Source: Microstegium vimineum (Eukaryota > Streptophyta > Magnoliopsida > Poales > Poaceae). From it: a stretch of DNA of 64,000 nucleotides. Position 1 is the first letter of the stretch, and every line of letters begins with the position of its first letter. The stretch is taken from assembly GCA_022036555.1 (NCBI GenBank), contig CM039122.1, forward strand, positions 52,542,952-52,606,951. The letters are read 5' to 3'. The translations under genes were made by a program, and so were the position numbers. The notes below the pieces were generated by a model. That model did not search any database, was not told the DNA's origin, and saw only the letters and a list, made by a program, of their open reading frames with translations. Positions 43,368-53,799 of the stretch are shown piece after piece.

Positions 43368-44693
43368 ATGCCGCCGCGCGCCGCGAAGCCGTCGTCGTGG
43401 CTCACCGACGCGCTCCTCTTCGCCGCGGGCGCCGTGGTGGCCACCGTGGCGCTGCTCGCGTTCGCCAACCCGTTCGCTCTGCCGGAGGGTTACTACGACG
43501 GCGGAGCAGCCCTGTTCTCCGGCTCAGCTGCCTCATCATCCGCCGGTGGTGCCGGTGTCGCCCGCACGTTCTACGACGACCCGGCGCTGGCGTACACGGT
43601 GGACCGGCCCATCACGGGGTGGGACGAGAAGCGCGCCGGGTGGGTGCGCGCGCACCCGGAGTCTGGCGACGTGGAGGAGCGCGTCCTCATGGTGTCCGGT
43701 TCGCAGCCGACGCCGTGCCGGTCCCCGGGCGGAGACCACACGCTGACGCGGCTGCTCAAGAACAAGGCCGACTACTGCCGCCTCCACGGCGTGCAGCTGC
43801 TGTACAACATGGCGCTGCTGCGGCCGTCCATGGACCGGTACTGGGCCAAGATGCCGGTGATCCGCGCCGCCATGGTGGCGCACCCGGAGGCGGAGTGGGT
43901 GTGGTGGGTCGACTCCGACGCCGTGCTCACCGACATGGACTTCCGCCTCCCGCTGCGCCGGTACCGCGCCCACAACCTCGTCGTCCACGGCTGGCCGAGC
44001 CTCGTGTTCGACGATCAGGCCAGCTCATGGACCAGCCTCAACGCCGGCGTCTTCCTCATCCGGAACTGCCAGTGGTCGCTCGACTTCATGGACGCCTGGG
44101 CCGCCATGGGCCCCGACTCCCCGGACTACCAGCGCTGGGGCGCCGTGCTCAAGTCCACGTTCAAGGACAAGGTGTTCGACGAGTCGGACGACCAGTCGGC
44201 GCTCGTGTACATGCTGCTGCAGAAGCACAAGGGTAGCCGCCGGCGGTGGCGGGACAAGGTGTTCCTGGAGAGCGACTACTACTTCGAGGGCTACTGGGCG
44301 GAGATCGTGGGGCGGCTCGCAAACATGACGGACCGGTACGAGGCGATGGAGCGCCGCCCGGGGGCTGCCGCGCTGCGGAGGCGGCACGCGGAGAGAGAGC
44401 ACGCGTCGTACGCGGCGGCAAGGGACGCCGCCCTGGCCGGGGCTGGGCTGGCGGAGACCGGGGTGCACGGGTGGCGCCGCCCGTTCGTGACGCACTTCAC
44501 GGGGTGCCAGCCGTGCAGCGGCCAGCGGAACGAGCACTACTCCGGGGACAGCTGCGACCAGGGCATGCGCCGCGCGCTCAACTTCGCCGACGACCAGGTG
44601 CTGAGGGCGTACGGTTTCCGGCACGCCGGTCCGCTCAGTGACGACGTGCAGCCACTGCCGTTCGATTACCCTGAGAAAGCAGTGACTGGCTGA
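43368..44693 (+). CDS. GT34 family glycosyltransferase (xyloglucan xylosyltransferase / galactosyltransferase type), intronless
   Basis: Type II Golgi membrane enzyme that transfers a sugar from a UDP-sugar to a cell-wall polysaccharide. 441 residues from the only in-frame ATG; the frame is open further upstream but without ATG. It has a short cytosolic tail, one membrane helix (about residues 12-34, LTDALLFAAGAVVATVALLA), a variable stem, then the catalytic domain. RVLMVSGSQPTPC (about 105-117), WVDSDAVLTDMDF (DSD metal-binding motif at 182-184) and HGWPSLVFDDQASSWTSLNA are family hallmarks. RPFVTHFTGCQPCSGQRN near the C-terminus is also typical. Rice annotates such proteins as galactosyltransferases 6/7; activity cannot be told from sequence. 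The gene is GC-rich and has no frameshift. It faces away from VARICOSE and towards NRPD4. Confidence 0.93.
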   Translation: MPPRAAKPSSWLTDALLFAAGAVVATVALLAFANPFALPEGYYDGGAALFSGSAASSSAGGAGVARTFYDDPALAYTVDRPITGWDEKRAGWVRAHPESGDVEERVLMVSGSQPTPCRSPGGDHTLTRLLKNKADYCRLHGVQLLYNMALLRPSMDRYWAKMPVIRAAMVAHPEAEWVWWVDSDAVLTDMDFRLPLRRYRAHNLVVHGWPSLVFDDQASSWTSLNAGVFLIRNCQWSLDFMDAWAAMGPDSPDYQRWGAVLKSTFKDKVFDESDDQSALVYMLLQKHKGSRRRWRDKVFLESDYYFEGYWAEIVGRLANMTDRYEAMERRPGAAALRRRHAEREHASYAAARDAALAGAGLAETGVHGWRRPFVTHFTGCQPCSGQRNEHYSGDSCDQGMRRALNFADDQVLRAYGFRHAGPLSDDVQPLPFDYPEKAVTG

Positions 44694-44950
44694 TCGACGT
44701 GAATTTCCCGGATGTTAGCTACCCCTTTGCATGCACCTTGCATAGTCGTTGCTCCTTTCTAGGCTTGATAACTTCGGATGGTGTAATTCGCTTGTTCTGG
44801 TTACAGTTTCACTAATCGTGTAATCACAGTGGTCTTCACTACCGGTTCTCAATTAGAATACAGAAAATATAAGGTACGGCACCGGTGACCGCCTTACCAC
44901 TCGGTTAACCTTAATAATAATCTACTCGGTTTACATTAATATTAATATTA

Positions 44951-45137
44951 GGGGCCATTTGGATCCCTTTATGAAATCTACTTTAATAAATTAAGCTTCA
45001 TTGTTTTACTCTGCAACTATAATTTTCTCCATTGAATGCTAACAACAGTATTCAAATATACTCCATACACAACCATATTAGTTTGTCTATATCTATATTA
45101 TTAGAATGAATTCAATTTCAAAGATTCAAACGGGACC
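44951..45137. mobile_element. PIF/Tourist-like MITE, 187 bp
   Basis: GGGGCCATTTGGATCCC on the left and GATTCAAACGGGACC on the right are imperfectly complementary, with TTA on both sides (44948-44950 and 45138-45140). It lies between the convergent GT34 and NRPD4 genes. Confidence 0.65.
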
Positions 45138-45632
45138 TTATTACTGAAAATGAAAACTGGAACCATAAACGAAACCTGGTGAAGGAGAGAACTGCTCACA
45201 AACCCGCAAGTACAACAGCTAAGTTGAGACTTTAGAGAGGCACATTTTCAACAGATGTCAACAAGTCATCGGCTTCATTGTTCAAGCAGTAGCCACAAGT
45301 GCAGACAGTACTAATCAGTTCGAGTAGACTAGTTCAACCACTCAACTGAATCTGCACTTCAGCAGTTAATCCTGAAGAGTTCATGCAGCACATTGCTACG
45401 TTTTTTATATACACAGCATAACACGTTTATGCAGTACATCCAAAACATCAAAGGGGCAGTTTGCAGATTCCACAATCCTTGACCAGCTAGTCAGATGCTT
45501 CCGATTCTGCAGGCAATAAAGGCCAATAAGAATAAGAATGGCGTATGAAGGGCCATCAATCAGGATATATGTGTTTAATCGAATATCTGCAGCACGGGTA
45601 TTACCATTATCGGTCTAGTTCCATTGGAGATT

Positions 45633-48600
45633 TCACTTAGCAGCTTTTATGTTCGCGAGGGCAGCAAGAACCTCAGTGACTGAACCTTCGGTAGCTGACC
45701 TATTAGCCTGGAACAACAATTTTTGGTTCTGCAAGAGTTAGATGTTGCCACAATGGTATACATTCAAAATGCCAAATTACTGAAGTGCCCAGAAATAGGC
45801 TGACCTTGAGAGATGGCACTAGTGCATAAACCTCTTCAACGGTCTCAGGCCCAATGTTTGCTATCATGAATATCTGTTGTACGTTCATAACAATGGTAAA
45901 GTGAGATGGGTTAGTTCTACACAGAAAGGAAAGGAAGAAATGAGTAACAAACCTCGCCATCAGTAACCCCACATTTTTTAAGAGGTCTGCAGCCACTACT
46001 TAAGGAACTGTACTGATAAGATGTTCGTTTAACAAAATAGTATGACTCTCAAATAAGATGCAAGTTCTAATATCTCTATAGTAAAAACAAATGATTAGGA
46101 TACTCAAGGGCTTGTTTCACAGAGTTTGCAGTGGTGAAATGATTTCCATCTTTTGCATACTGAAAAGCTTTGTCAAATGACCTGCAGAAAGCAAATAAGA
46201 TAAGAGTAAACAACAAGACAAACAGCTAAGAGACTTGAACATCACAGAGATAAAAAGAGTAAAACAGGTCATAAACAGGAACTATTATTCTTACTCAGGA
46301 ATTTTGATCTTGGGGTCCTCTGATAGTATAGCCATGTGCTCGTGAATTTCTTGCAATAGTTCAGCTGCTTCACAATTCATTAGCATTCTAGAATTTGGAG
46401 GGATATCTACAAGCAAATACACATGTGTTTGCATGAGAAGCTAGCAGAATTAGTTTACATGGTTCATGGCTCATGAAAATCAGATTATTGAGGATTTCAG
46501 AATGAATATTATACCACTTAGAACATCAAACTCCTTTTTGCAATTTACACAACATTTCACTTAATCATAATATTACATATACCACTTGCAAGCTCAAAAT
46601 ATGTGGTGGGAGTAGGACGCACCTACCCACTATCACCCTTTTTACTTGCAAGCTCAAAACATTTCACTTTTGTCAAATATATTTTACTGAACAGCTCATT
46701 GTGCATACATAAACAAGCAAAAAAATTGCTAACAACACCTACCCACTATCACCCTTTTCAAAACAGCTACTTGCAAGAACCACCTGACTGCATAAACATG
46801 ATCAGTGCCAGCATATCAATTATCAAATACTACCTCCATCCAGAAATGATCTACATATTTTGACCAGAAAAAGTCTTTCAAAGTAAATTTTGATACAAGA
46901 TTTCTCTTGTATTATAATGTCAATTGCTAAAGATTCAACATAATCTCAAAACCACTTTGAATACAAATATATTGATGCAAATTTTATACATTAGATATAC
47001 ATATAACTGAACTCATTGATGGTCAAAGTTTAAAACGTCTGACTTCCCCTGGTTAAAATACATAGATCATTTCTGTAGTGAGGGAGTAACTGTATGCATG
47101 TCCATTAACAAGATGCTAATAATACCATGTTCGATCTCCGCATGTATCAAGCATGCGACCAACTTAAGAGCAAGAATGACAAAATATCCAAATGGTTAAG
47201 CAGAAAATTCTGCAGGGAAAAACACAAAGCCAGTAATAGCTTCTTTTTTTGAGAGATAGAGGGTAGACCAATTAATCAACTATTGTAGATAACAACATAC
47301 AAGTCGAGGCAACAAACATAGGACAGATTCCAAATCTTTTACAAATGACCTTCAAGTCCTTGTACAATAAATAGCTTGATTGTAAAGAAACAGCGATGGT
47401 ATTTAAAGATACAGCAACAAGAAAAACACCATTGAGTTCTCATACAAACTCTCCATGACCCAAATTCTCAAGGTGAAGAACACAGACAACAGAACATGGA
47501 AGAACTCCCAAGGACCATGAGCAGCCTGGGTGCTGTTCTGTGGCTCCAAAACTCTCCCTGAATGTGTTGAGGTACTAAAGTGCACCTAGGGAATTACACG
47601 AACACAAAAAGTGTGCTTTCTTTTCCACAGCATGGACTGCTATAGTTTGATCCTATAATGCCCTCCAAATGAGGCTGGAAATCTTAGCCCCATCACTAAT
47701 ATTTTCAATTTCAGTATTAGAAGCTTAGGAAATTAGAACCAAAATAAGCTGCATTTTGAGAATTTCGTTTAGGGGAACTGACCAAGCTCTAGCTTTAGTT
47801 CTGCATCAGACTTGGTAGGCACCGCATGTGATGAAGAACCCTTTCCACCTTTGCCACTAGTGTATGCTTTTCCATTGCTTGCTTCTCCTAAAAGGGGATG
47901 GAAATATTACAGTTAACACTGATAAGACAACATATAAAAGAAAGGCAGAAATGTAATAACAGTATAAAGGTAAATATCCTGATCTCTAGCACACATACAT
48001 GAGTACCTTTTGAAAGGGGTGATGTTTAGTAACATTGTGTATTTGTACCTTTAGAAAAGGGTGAAGCCTTTCCACCAGTTTTTAGGCTTGCCGATGAAGC
48101 CTTCCCATTTGACTTCGAGTAAACAGGAGTCGGCTCTTCTACAAAACCTAGAAACAGGCAGCACTACATGAGTACTGCAGATTTCAAGCATGCATCAAGC
48201 TATTCAAGTGCAGTAACATCTGTGATCCGTCTATATTATAGAGTTTAGAATTTTAGTTATGTAATGAGTCCCTTATTTTGCTCTTAAACAAAATACTGAA
48301 GATCAAGTTCATCATATGTACAGTTCAATTATTACCACCTGGAAGCTGATATGCACACAGTGCACCTGTCAATCATGATTCAAAAGTAGTTTGTGGTAGA
48401 CTTTGCAATCAAAGTGATATCAGTGTTCACAGTTAAGGTGTTCGTGATTAGACAGTGAAAGTTACAATGCAATTAGGGAAAAAAACAAATGACAGTTAAA
48501 AAATGGTATATATTCATGTGCCAACGATTTTTCTCTAGTAATATATCAAGTGTATGAAGCCTGCCATTTAGAGAGCAGAAGAAGGACCTACATATGGTTT

Positions 48601-50076
48601 TCATTGACTTGGAGAAGGCTTATGACAAGATACCAAGAAATGTTATGTGGTGGGCTTTGGATAGACATAAAGTCCCAACAAAGTACGTGACCCACATCAA
48701 GGACGTGTACAACAATGTTGTGACTAGCGTTCGAACCAATGATGGTAATACTGATTACTTCCCGATTAGAATTGGGCTTCATCAAGGGTCAGCCTTGAGC
48801 CCGTATCTCTTTGCTTTGGTAATGGACGAGATTACAAGGGACATTCAAGGGGACATCCCTTGGTGCATGCTCTTCGCCGATGATGTAGTGTTAGTTGATG
48901 AAAGCTTGGCGGGAGTAAATAGGAAACTTGAGCTGTGGCGGCAGACCCTTGAGGCTAAAGGTTTTAGACTAAGTCGGACTAAAACCGAGTATATGAAATG
49001 CGACTTTGGCACAACGGCTCAGGATGAGGGAGATGCGAGTTTGGAAGGTCAAGTCGTGCCTAAAAAGGACACCTTCCGATATCTGGGATCGATGCTACAA
49101 AGGCATGGAGATATTGATGCAGACGTTAGCCATAGAATCAAAGCAGGGTGGATCAAGTGGCGTCAAGCTTCTGGCATTCTATGTGACAAGAGGGTACCCC
49201 AAAAGCTAAAAGGCAAGTTCTATAGGACAACAATTAGACCTGCAATGTTGTATGGAGCCGAATGTTGGCCCACAAAGGCTCGACATGTTCAACAAATGAG
49301 TGTTGCAGAAATGCGCATGTTGCGTTGGATCTGTGGTCACACAAGAATGGACCGAGTTCGGAATGATGATATACGTGATCGCCTAGGGGTGGCACCAATT
49401 GAAGAAAAGCTTGTCCAACATCGGTTGAGATGGTTTGGCCATGTCCAGAGGAGACCGTCAGATGCACCAGTGCGCTGTGGAGTCCCAAGCCAAGCTAATA
49501 ATATAAGGAGAGGCAGAGGAAGGCCGAAGTTGACATGGGCGGAGGCGGTGAACAGGGATTTAAAAGCTTGGGATATATCTAGAGATCTATGTTTGGAAAG
49601 GATTGCCTGGAAAACAGCTATTGAAGTGCCGGAACCATGACTTGGGTATTTTGTTGGGTTTCAACTCTAGCCTACCCCAACTTGCTTGGGACTACAGGCT
49701 TTGTTGATGTTGATGTTGATGTTGATGTTGATGTTGATGAAGCCTGCCATGAAAAGCTGATATGCATTGCAAAGAAATGACTAACACCAATAATAAATGA
49801 TCGTTATGATAACATGAGGTACTTTTTCCTATCATGAATGTCCTAGAGGCCTCTTTTCATGTAACAAATGCTGTGCAAGAGAACAGCAAACATGTCTTAG
49901 GTGGCATGCCCATAATGTCAAGAGTTCAATCACAAATATATGCAATAAAAGGATGCTTGAGCGTTTCATGAATCATGAGAACTGAATGTGCTGTTACCTT
50001 CAGAGTCAGAGTCAGAATCTGAAAGCACAATTGGATTGACAGAAACCTTATGCTTTCCATTCGATACTCGATCCAT
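45633..50076 (-). CDS. NRPD4: RNA polymerase IV/V subunit 4 (NRPD4/NRPE4, RPB4-like)
   Basis: Fourth subunit shared by plant RNA polymerases IV and V, which make the RNAs that guide DNA methylation and transposon silencing. Exons: 50076-49998 (MDRVSNGKHKVSVNPIVLSD), 48147-48049, 47887-47783, 46406-46295 (MLMNCEAAELLQEIHEHMAI), 46181-46104 (SFDKAFQYAKDGNHFTTANS), 45986-45953, 45873-45805 (IFMIANIGPETVEEVYALVP), 45707-45633 (ends ALANIKAAK, TGA). The total is 216 residues with all phases correct and no frameshift. The N-terminal half is low-complexity (Ser, Gly, Lys), as in NRPD4 rather than the shorter Pol II RPB4. The RPB4 core covers about residues 100-200. Intron 1 carries an RTE LINE; intron 3 carries a Stowaway element. 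A leader exon lies at about 50927-51030. Confidence 0.88.
46583..46780. repeat. Interspersed microduplications in NRPD4 intron
   Basis: ACCTACCCACTATCACCCTT occurs at 46621 and again at about 46738. ACTTGCAAGCTCAAAA occurs at about 46584 and 46645. AACATTTCACTT is also repeated. The pattern suggests template-switching repair. Confidence 0.6.
46830..47086. mobile_element. Stowaway-like MITE, 257 bp
   Basis: Left end CTACCTCCATCCAGAAATGA and right end CATTTCTGTAGTGAGGGAG are complementary, with TA duplications at 46828-46829 and 47087-47088. It lies in an NRPD4 intron. Confidence 0.85.
48568..49736 (+). mobile_element. RTE-clade LINE, 5'-truncated, 1169 bp
   Basis: The target duplication ATGAAGCCTGCCAT (48554-48567 and 49737-49750) delimits the insert. 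The 3' end is a (GATGTT)n microsatellite tail, typical of RTE elements. It is inserted in intron 1 of NRPD4 in the opposite orientation to the gene. The open frame runs from the truncation point to the normal C-terminus, so the copy is probably young. Confidence 0.93.
48594..49640 (+). CDS. Reverse transcriptase, C-terminal part (RTE LINE)
   Basis: 348 residues from an internal ATG; the frame is open back to the truncation point at 48568, so this ATG is not a true start. It holds the palm part of a non-LTR reverse transcriptase: VFIDLEKAYDKIPR, GLHQGSALSPYLFALVMDEI, and the catalytic FADDVVLVDE (residues about 95-104). The connection domain and the RIAWKTAIEVPEP C-terminus follow. The N-terminal endonuclease domain is missing. 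No stop or frameshift interrupts it. It cannot transpose by itself. Confidence 0.93.
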   Translation: MVFIDLEKAYDKIPRNVMWWALDRHKVPTKYVTHIKDVYNNVVTSVRTNDGNTDYFPIRIGLHQGSALSPYLFALVMDEITRDIQGDIPWCMLFADDVVLVDESLAGVNRKLELWRQTLEAKGFRLSRTKTEYMKCDFGTTAQDEGDASLEGQVVPKKDTFRYLGSMLQRHGDIDADVSHRIKAGWIKWRQASGILCDKRVPQKLKGKFYRTTIRPAMLYGAECWPTKARHVQQMSVAEMRMLRWICGHTRMDRVRNDDIRDRLGVAPIEEKLVQHRLRWFGHVQRRPSDAPVRCGVPSQANNIRRGRGRPKLTWAEAVNRDLKAWDISRDLCLERIAWKTAIEVPEP

Positions 50077-50242
50077 TAGGAAAACCTGTCAAGACTCTCA
50101 CAACAAAGACGTGTGTAAGAAGTTCGGATTATCAAAGCCTACATCATTCATATTGAATTCATCACATATGCACATCAAGAAGTGTATGTGTATCACAGGG
50201 GCCTTAAGTTACGGAAGCTTTCCCATCAGGCATGGCATATAT

Positions 50243-50547
50243 GGTGCTGTTTGGTTGCGGATAGAGAGCGGCACCGTAAATGGAAACAGGTGCCGCCATT
50301 TCCTGTTGCACGCAATAAAAAACGTCTATCTGTTTGGTTGGTTAAACTTCTATCGTTTTTCGTTCCCTCTGAGCACCGTAAACGGTTAAGCCGTGGAGGT
50401 GGGTCCGTGGGTGGTAACTAGGCTCCACGTGTCCATATCCGTTCCCTCTGTGAACGGTTCCACCCCCACTGAAACAAACACATAGCAACGACAACTGATA
50501 GCAGCGCAAACAGTTGCTGGGACGTTTTCGTCGAAACAAACAGCACC
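50243..50547. mobile_element. MITE, 305 bp, in the NRPD4 leader intron
   Basis: GGTGCTGTTTGGTT on the left and AAACAAACAGCACC on the right are inverted repeats with one mismatch. Flanks are ATAT and TATA, so the target duplication is ambiguous. It lies between the leader exon and the first coding exon of NRPD4. A second pair GTTTGGTTGGTTAAAC and CACTGAAACAAACAC suggests internal structure. Confidence 0.65.
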
Positions 50548-50926
50548 TATATACACGAGACATCTGAAACTCTAATGCAGGAATACATACATTGTCTTGT
50601 AGTTTACTTTCGTGTAAGATTAAAGTCTATCAATTCATGAAGTTAATCCATCAATTATAATCCTTTGAAAACTAAACCTCCAGATGAAGCAAAAGCCCCT
50701 AGTTTTTTTTTCTCTGACAATGCTTAATCAGACACAGGGAAAAACGTCACTCTCTTCACAGACAGGGAGCCAGGGGAGGATCCAGTAAAGGGACATGGGT
50801 GTACGCATGTACACCCAATAATTTTTGCAAAAACTTCGAAGTTAGTAGCTAAATAACTTTAGGTTAGGGTTCCAGTACTCAGCTTCGCACAGCACGAAGG
50901 GAAGGGAAGAGAGGGGGTGAGAGTAC

Positions 50927-51040
50927 CTGGTGGTGCTCGTCGCCGGCGAAGAGACCAACGAAAGCCTCCGCACCTGGCTTAGGGCGGCGGCGGCACCAGT
51001 CGTCGGAGAGCAGGAGTGGGGCTAGAGAGACAGACAGAAT
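50927..51040 (-). other. NRPD4 leader exon (5' UTR or coding extension)
   Basis: On the minus strand this GC-rich exon ends CACCACCAG|GTACTC and would join the acceptor TTGACAG|GTTTTCCTAATGG before the ATG at 50076. The frame of the gene is open through the whole exon without an ATG and reads DDWCRRRPKPGAEAFVGLFA just before the junction. Confidence 0.5.
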
Positions 51041-51244
51041 CACAGAACGCACGCGGAGGAAATGAGGAACGATATACAGCGGACGGAAGGGATGCAGCGG
51101 AAGCGGGGAATGCAGCGAGCGGCACGGGAATCCTGCTGCCGACCAGCCGAGTATTGGGCTGCGAAGGAGCTATCCACCATCGTGAATCCTACTTGGAACG
51201 AGCCATGCAAGTTCGGCCCAGGCGGTCGACCGCATTCTCCCTTG

Positions 51245-51980
51245 ACGCTATCTCATTTTTTCCTAGTATTTCATTTCCTTTTTTTTCTGTAAGTTTTCCA
51301 TTCTTCTTTTTATTTTTTTTATATTTATTTTATTTATTTTTTCAAATTATGTTTTTTCTTTGTTTCATTGTATTTTTTAAGGTAGGTTCTCGGTAGCAAA
51401 TTATTTTCTTCAAGGTCAAGATTAGTTTTGTCTTTTGTTTTCTTTCTTTTATTTTTCTATTTTACTTTTTTTCGTTGGATGTTTTTTTATTTTTTATATA
51501 TTTTTTATTTATATTTTTATTCTTAATTATTTTATTTTATTTAATTACTTTAACCCTTTTTATTTCCCTTTTACTTATTCTTTTTCTTTCATTGTTCTTC
51601 TCTTCTCTCATATTATTTTCATTTTTTTTCTTTTTATTTATTATTTTACTTTGTTTTCTTGCTTCTATTTATTTTTATTTTATTCTTGTGGTTTTTTGTT
51701 TGTTTTCTCTATTATTTGTTACTAATTCTCTTTGTTTCTATACTTTTGGGAGATATATGTGATGTTTGTGTAATATATATGTGATGTTTTATGATACGAT
51801 TTTAAATTTTCACATAATATAAGTGACATATTATGTGATTATTTTTAGTATTCATATAGTACTTGTGGGATATCCTGTGATATATTTAGGTAATTCAAAC
51901 AATGTCTATGTGATGTTTTTTTTTATCTATCACATTTTTATTTTTGTTATTTCTATTTTCGTATATGTTTTATTTCTAAA
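51245..51980. repeat. Extremely T-rich low-complexity tract
   Basis: About 480 bases (51250-51730) consist almost only of T with scattered A, C and G on the plus strand. They are followed by AT-rich DNA to 51980 with repeated GATGTTTRTGTGATAT-like motifs. The open frames there encode only Phe, Leu, Ile and Tyr and are not genes. Confidence 0.8.
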
Positions 51981-53560
51981 TAATGTCTATTGCGATGTTC
52001 TCTAATACTCGGTAGTCACCGTACCAGCTTCGTTGGGCTATCCGATCGAATTGGTCCACGTCGCAAACCACAGGGGCGCTGATCCTGTTGTGTGCGCCTT
52101 CCTGTACTTTTCGCCCCCACGAATCGGAGTCCTGGCTCGCACGACACGACGACATCAACGCTGCGATTCACTGAACTTCTTCGGCAGTTCGGCCCCGGCT
52201 GAACGCGACAGGGGAAACAGCGGCCGATAGAGCATGACTGTACGAGCGGTGAAGCTACTAGACCTGGCGCGGTGAAGTGATCCGCTAAAGAAGAAGAAGA
52301 CGAAGAAAAAGACCTGGCGAAGTGAAGTGAAGCCAAATCGGTTTCGAGAAATACCTGCCATGTCGCACGCCGTTTTTGCGCTTGCTGCCTTCGTCTTAAC
52401 GAAAAGCACGAGCAGCCACGGGCGCGTAGAAAAAAGCGGCAGAGTTCGGTGGCTGTCCATACACACACACGTCCGGCGACGCCATACGGGGCACATGCCA
52501 TGCCCACCACCCGCACATTGTTTTGCGGTGTGCGCGGTGCGCTGCCGTCGCCACCTCACGAGATCGAAGGGATGCCGCTGCACGTGGAGTGCACGATACT
52601 CTGATCCGCTCTCACTCTCGTTGCTGCCGCCGGTAGCCCGGTACTGGTCCAGTACTAGTGTATTGACTTTGGTTGGGTGTATGCCGTCGGATCCAACGAC
52701 GGCCCACTTTGGTTGGTCGCTGGCCGCCGTGACACGAGCCTCCCTAGCCCCTCCGCTGTCCGCTCCACTGGGCCCGAACCCGGATAAAGGCCTCTCGCTG
52801 TTCCCTCGTGTTGATTCCTCCTGGATATGGCTCTGGCGCTCAGCAGTCAGCACACACAGGTCGTCTCGGGGCAGATTTGTAAGCGAAATTTGCAGAGTGG
52901 GGACTGACGGGACGGGACCTGCAAGGTCTCACGCTATCTATCTGTCCACAGTTCGTTTTTTTAGGATAGGAAGAATCTTCTACGGTGGCTGCTGAACCGA
53001 TGCTGCCGGTGTTGTCATCTCCGTTTCAGCATCTCGCGATTTCATATTCTTATTCCAAATTCCAAATTTAGTTGCCGGGTGGGTGGAGAAGGGGAAGAGA
53101 AATACGGCCGCACTACCTTTTTCACTCACGCTGTGCTTGCACGCGCGCGTATATACAATCCAGATTCCAGAACCCCTATCATGCAAGGTCACCGGCGCCG
53201 CCAGACCGCCGTCGCCGGGCGCCGACGCTTGGCGGGTCGCCGTGGCAGCGACGAACCAACCACCTGCAAGCGGCGACGAGTGCGCTGAAAACCAGGGAGA
53301 GCTGTGTATAGTTAGCCAGAAATCCATCCAAAATTCTAAAACTTTATAAGATTTCCCATCATATCAAATTCTTATTCCCCGTCACATTAAAATACCGACA
53401 CATATATGGAGTACTAAATATAGATGAAATAAAAAACTAATTGTATAGTTTTGTTGTACTTTGTAAGAGGAATATTTTAAACCTAATTAATTAATGTTTG
53501 ATAATTATTACCAAATAAAAATAAAATTACTCCACACGACAAATATTACATGATTTTTTT
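51981..53560. other. Intergenic, mixed composition, no gene recognised
   Basis: The stretch 52030-53300 has long frames on both strands but no recognisable family, no codon bias and no clear splice pattern. Confidence 0.4.
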
Positions 53561-53799
53561 CACCTCATTTGCATCGTCCAAGAGAGAGAGGGGGGTTCAG
53601 TCAGAGACTGCGCGCCAGAACGGCGGCGGGGCGGGTGAGGCGCCACTTGGCAAAAAGCGCAGCGCACGTGGCGCCCGCGCGAGCGGCCCCTTATCCTGGG
53701 CGCGAGGAGCAAATGACGTTCCTGCCCCTGAAAAGCGCAAAAAAGATCACCGCGGCCTTTTCTCCGTGGGGCCCGCACGGCCGCACCACATAGGCGACG

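Noticed and set aside
43292..44236. 314-codon frame overlapping the GT34 gene
   Set aside because: Shadow in another frame: Arg/His/Pro-rich, without motifs, while the 441-residue frame has the full GT34 domain.
48554..49750. An independent reverse transcriptase gene or retron-like system
   Set aside because: The 14-bp target duplication and GATGTT tail show an ordinary truncated RTE LINE.
51435..51762. Frames rich in Phe, Leu and Ile suggesting membrane proteins
   Set aside because: They are translations of a T-rich low-complexity tract.
52155..52853. 232-codon minus-strand frame
   Set aside because: No family resemblance, a poly-Phe stretch and no splice or promoter support.
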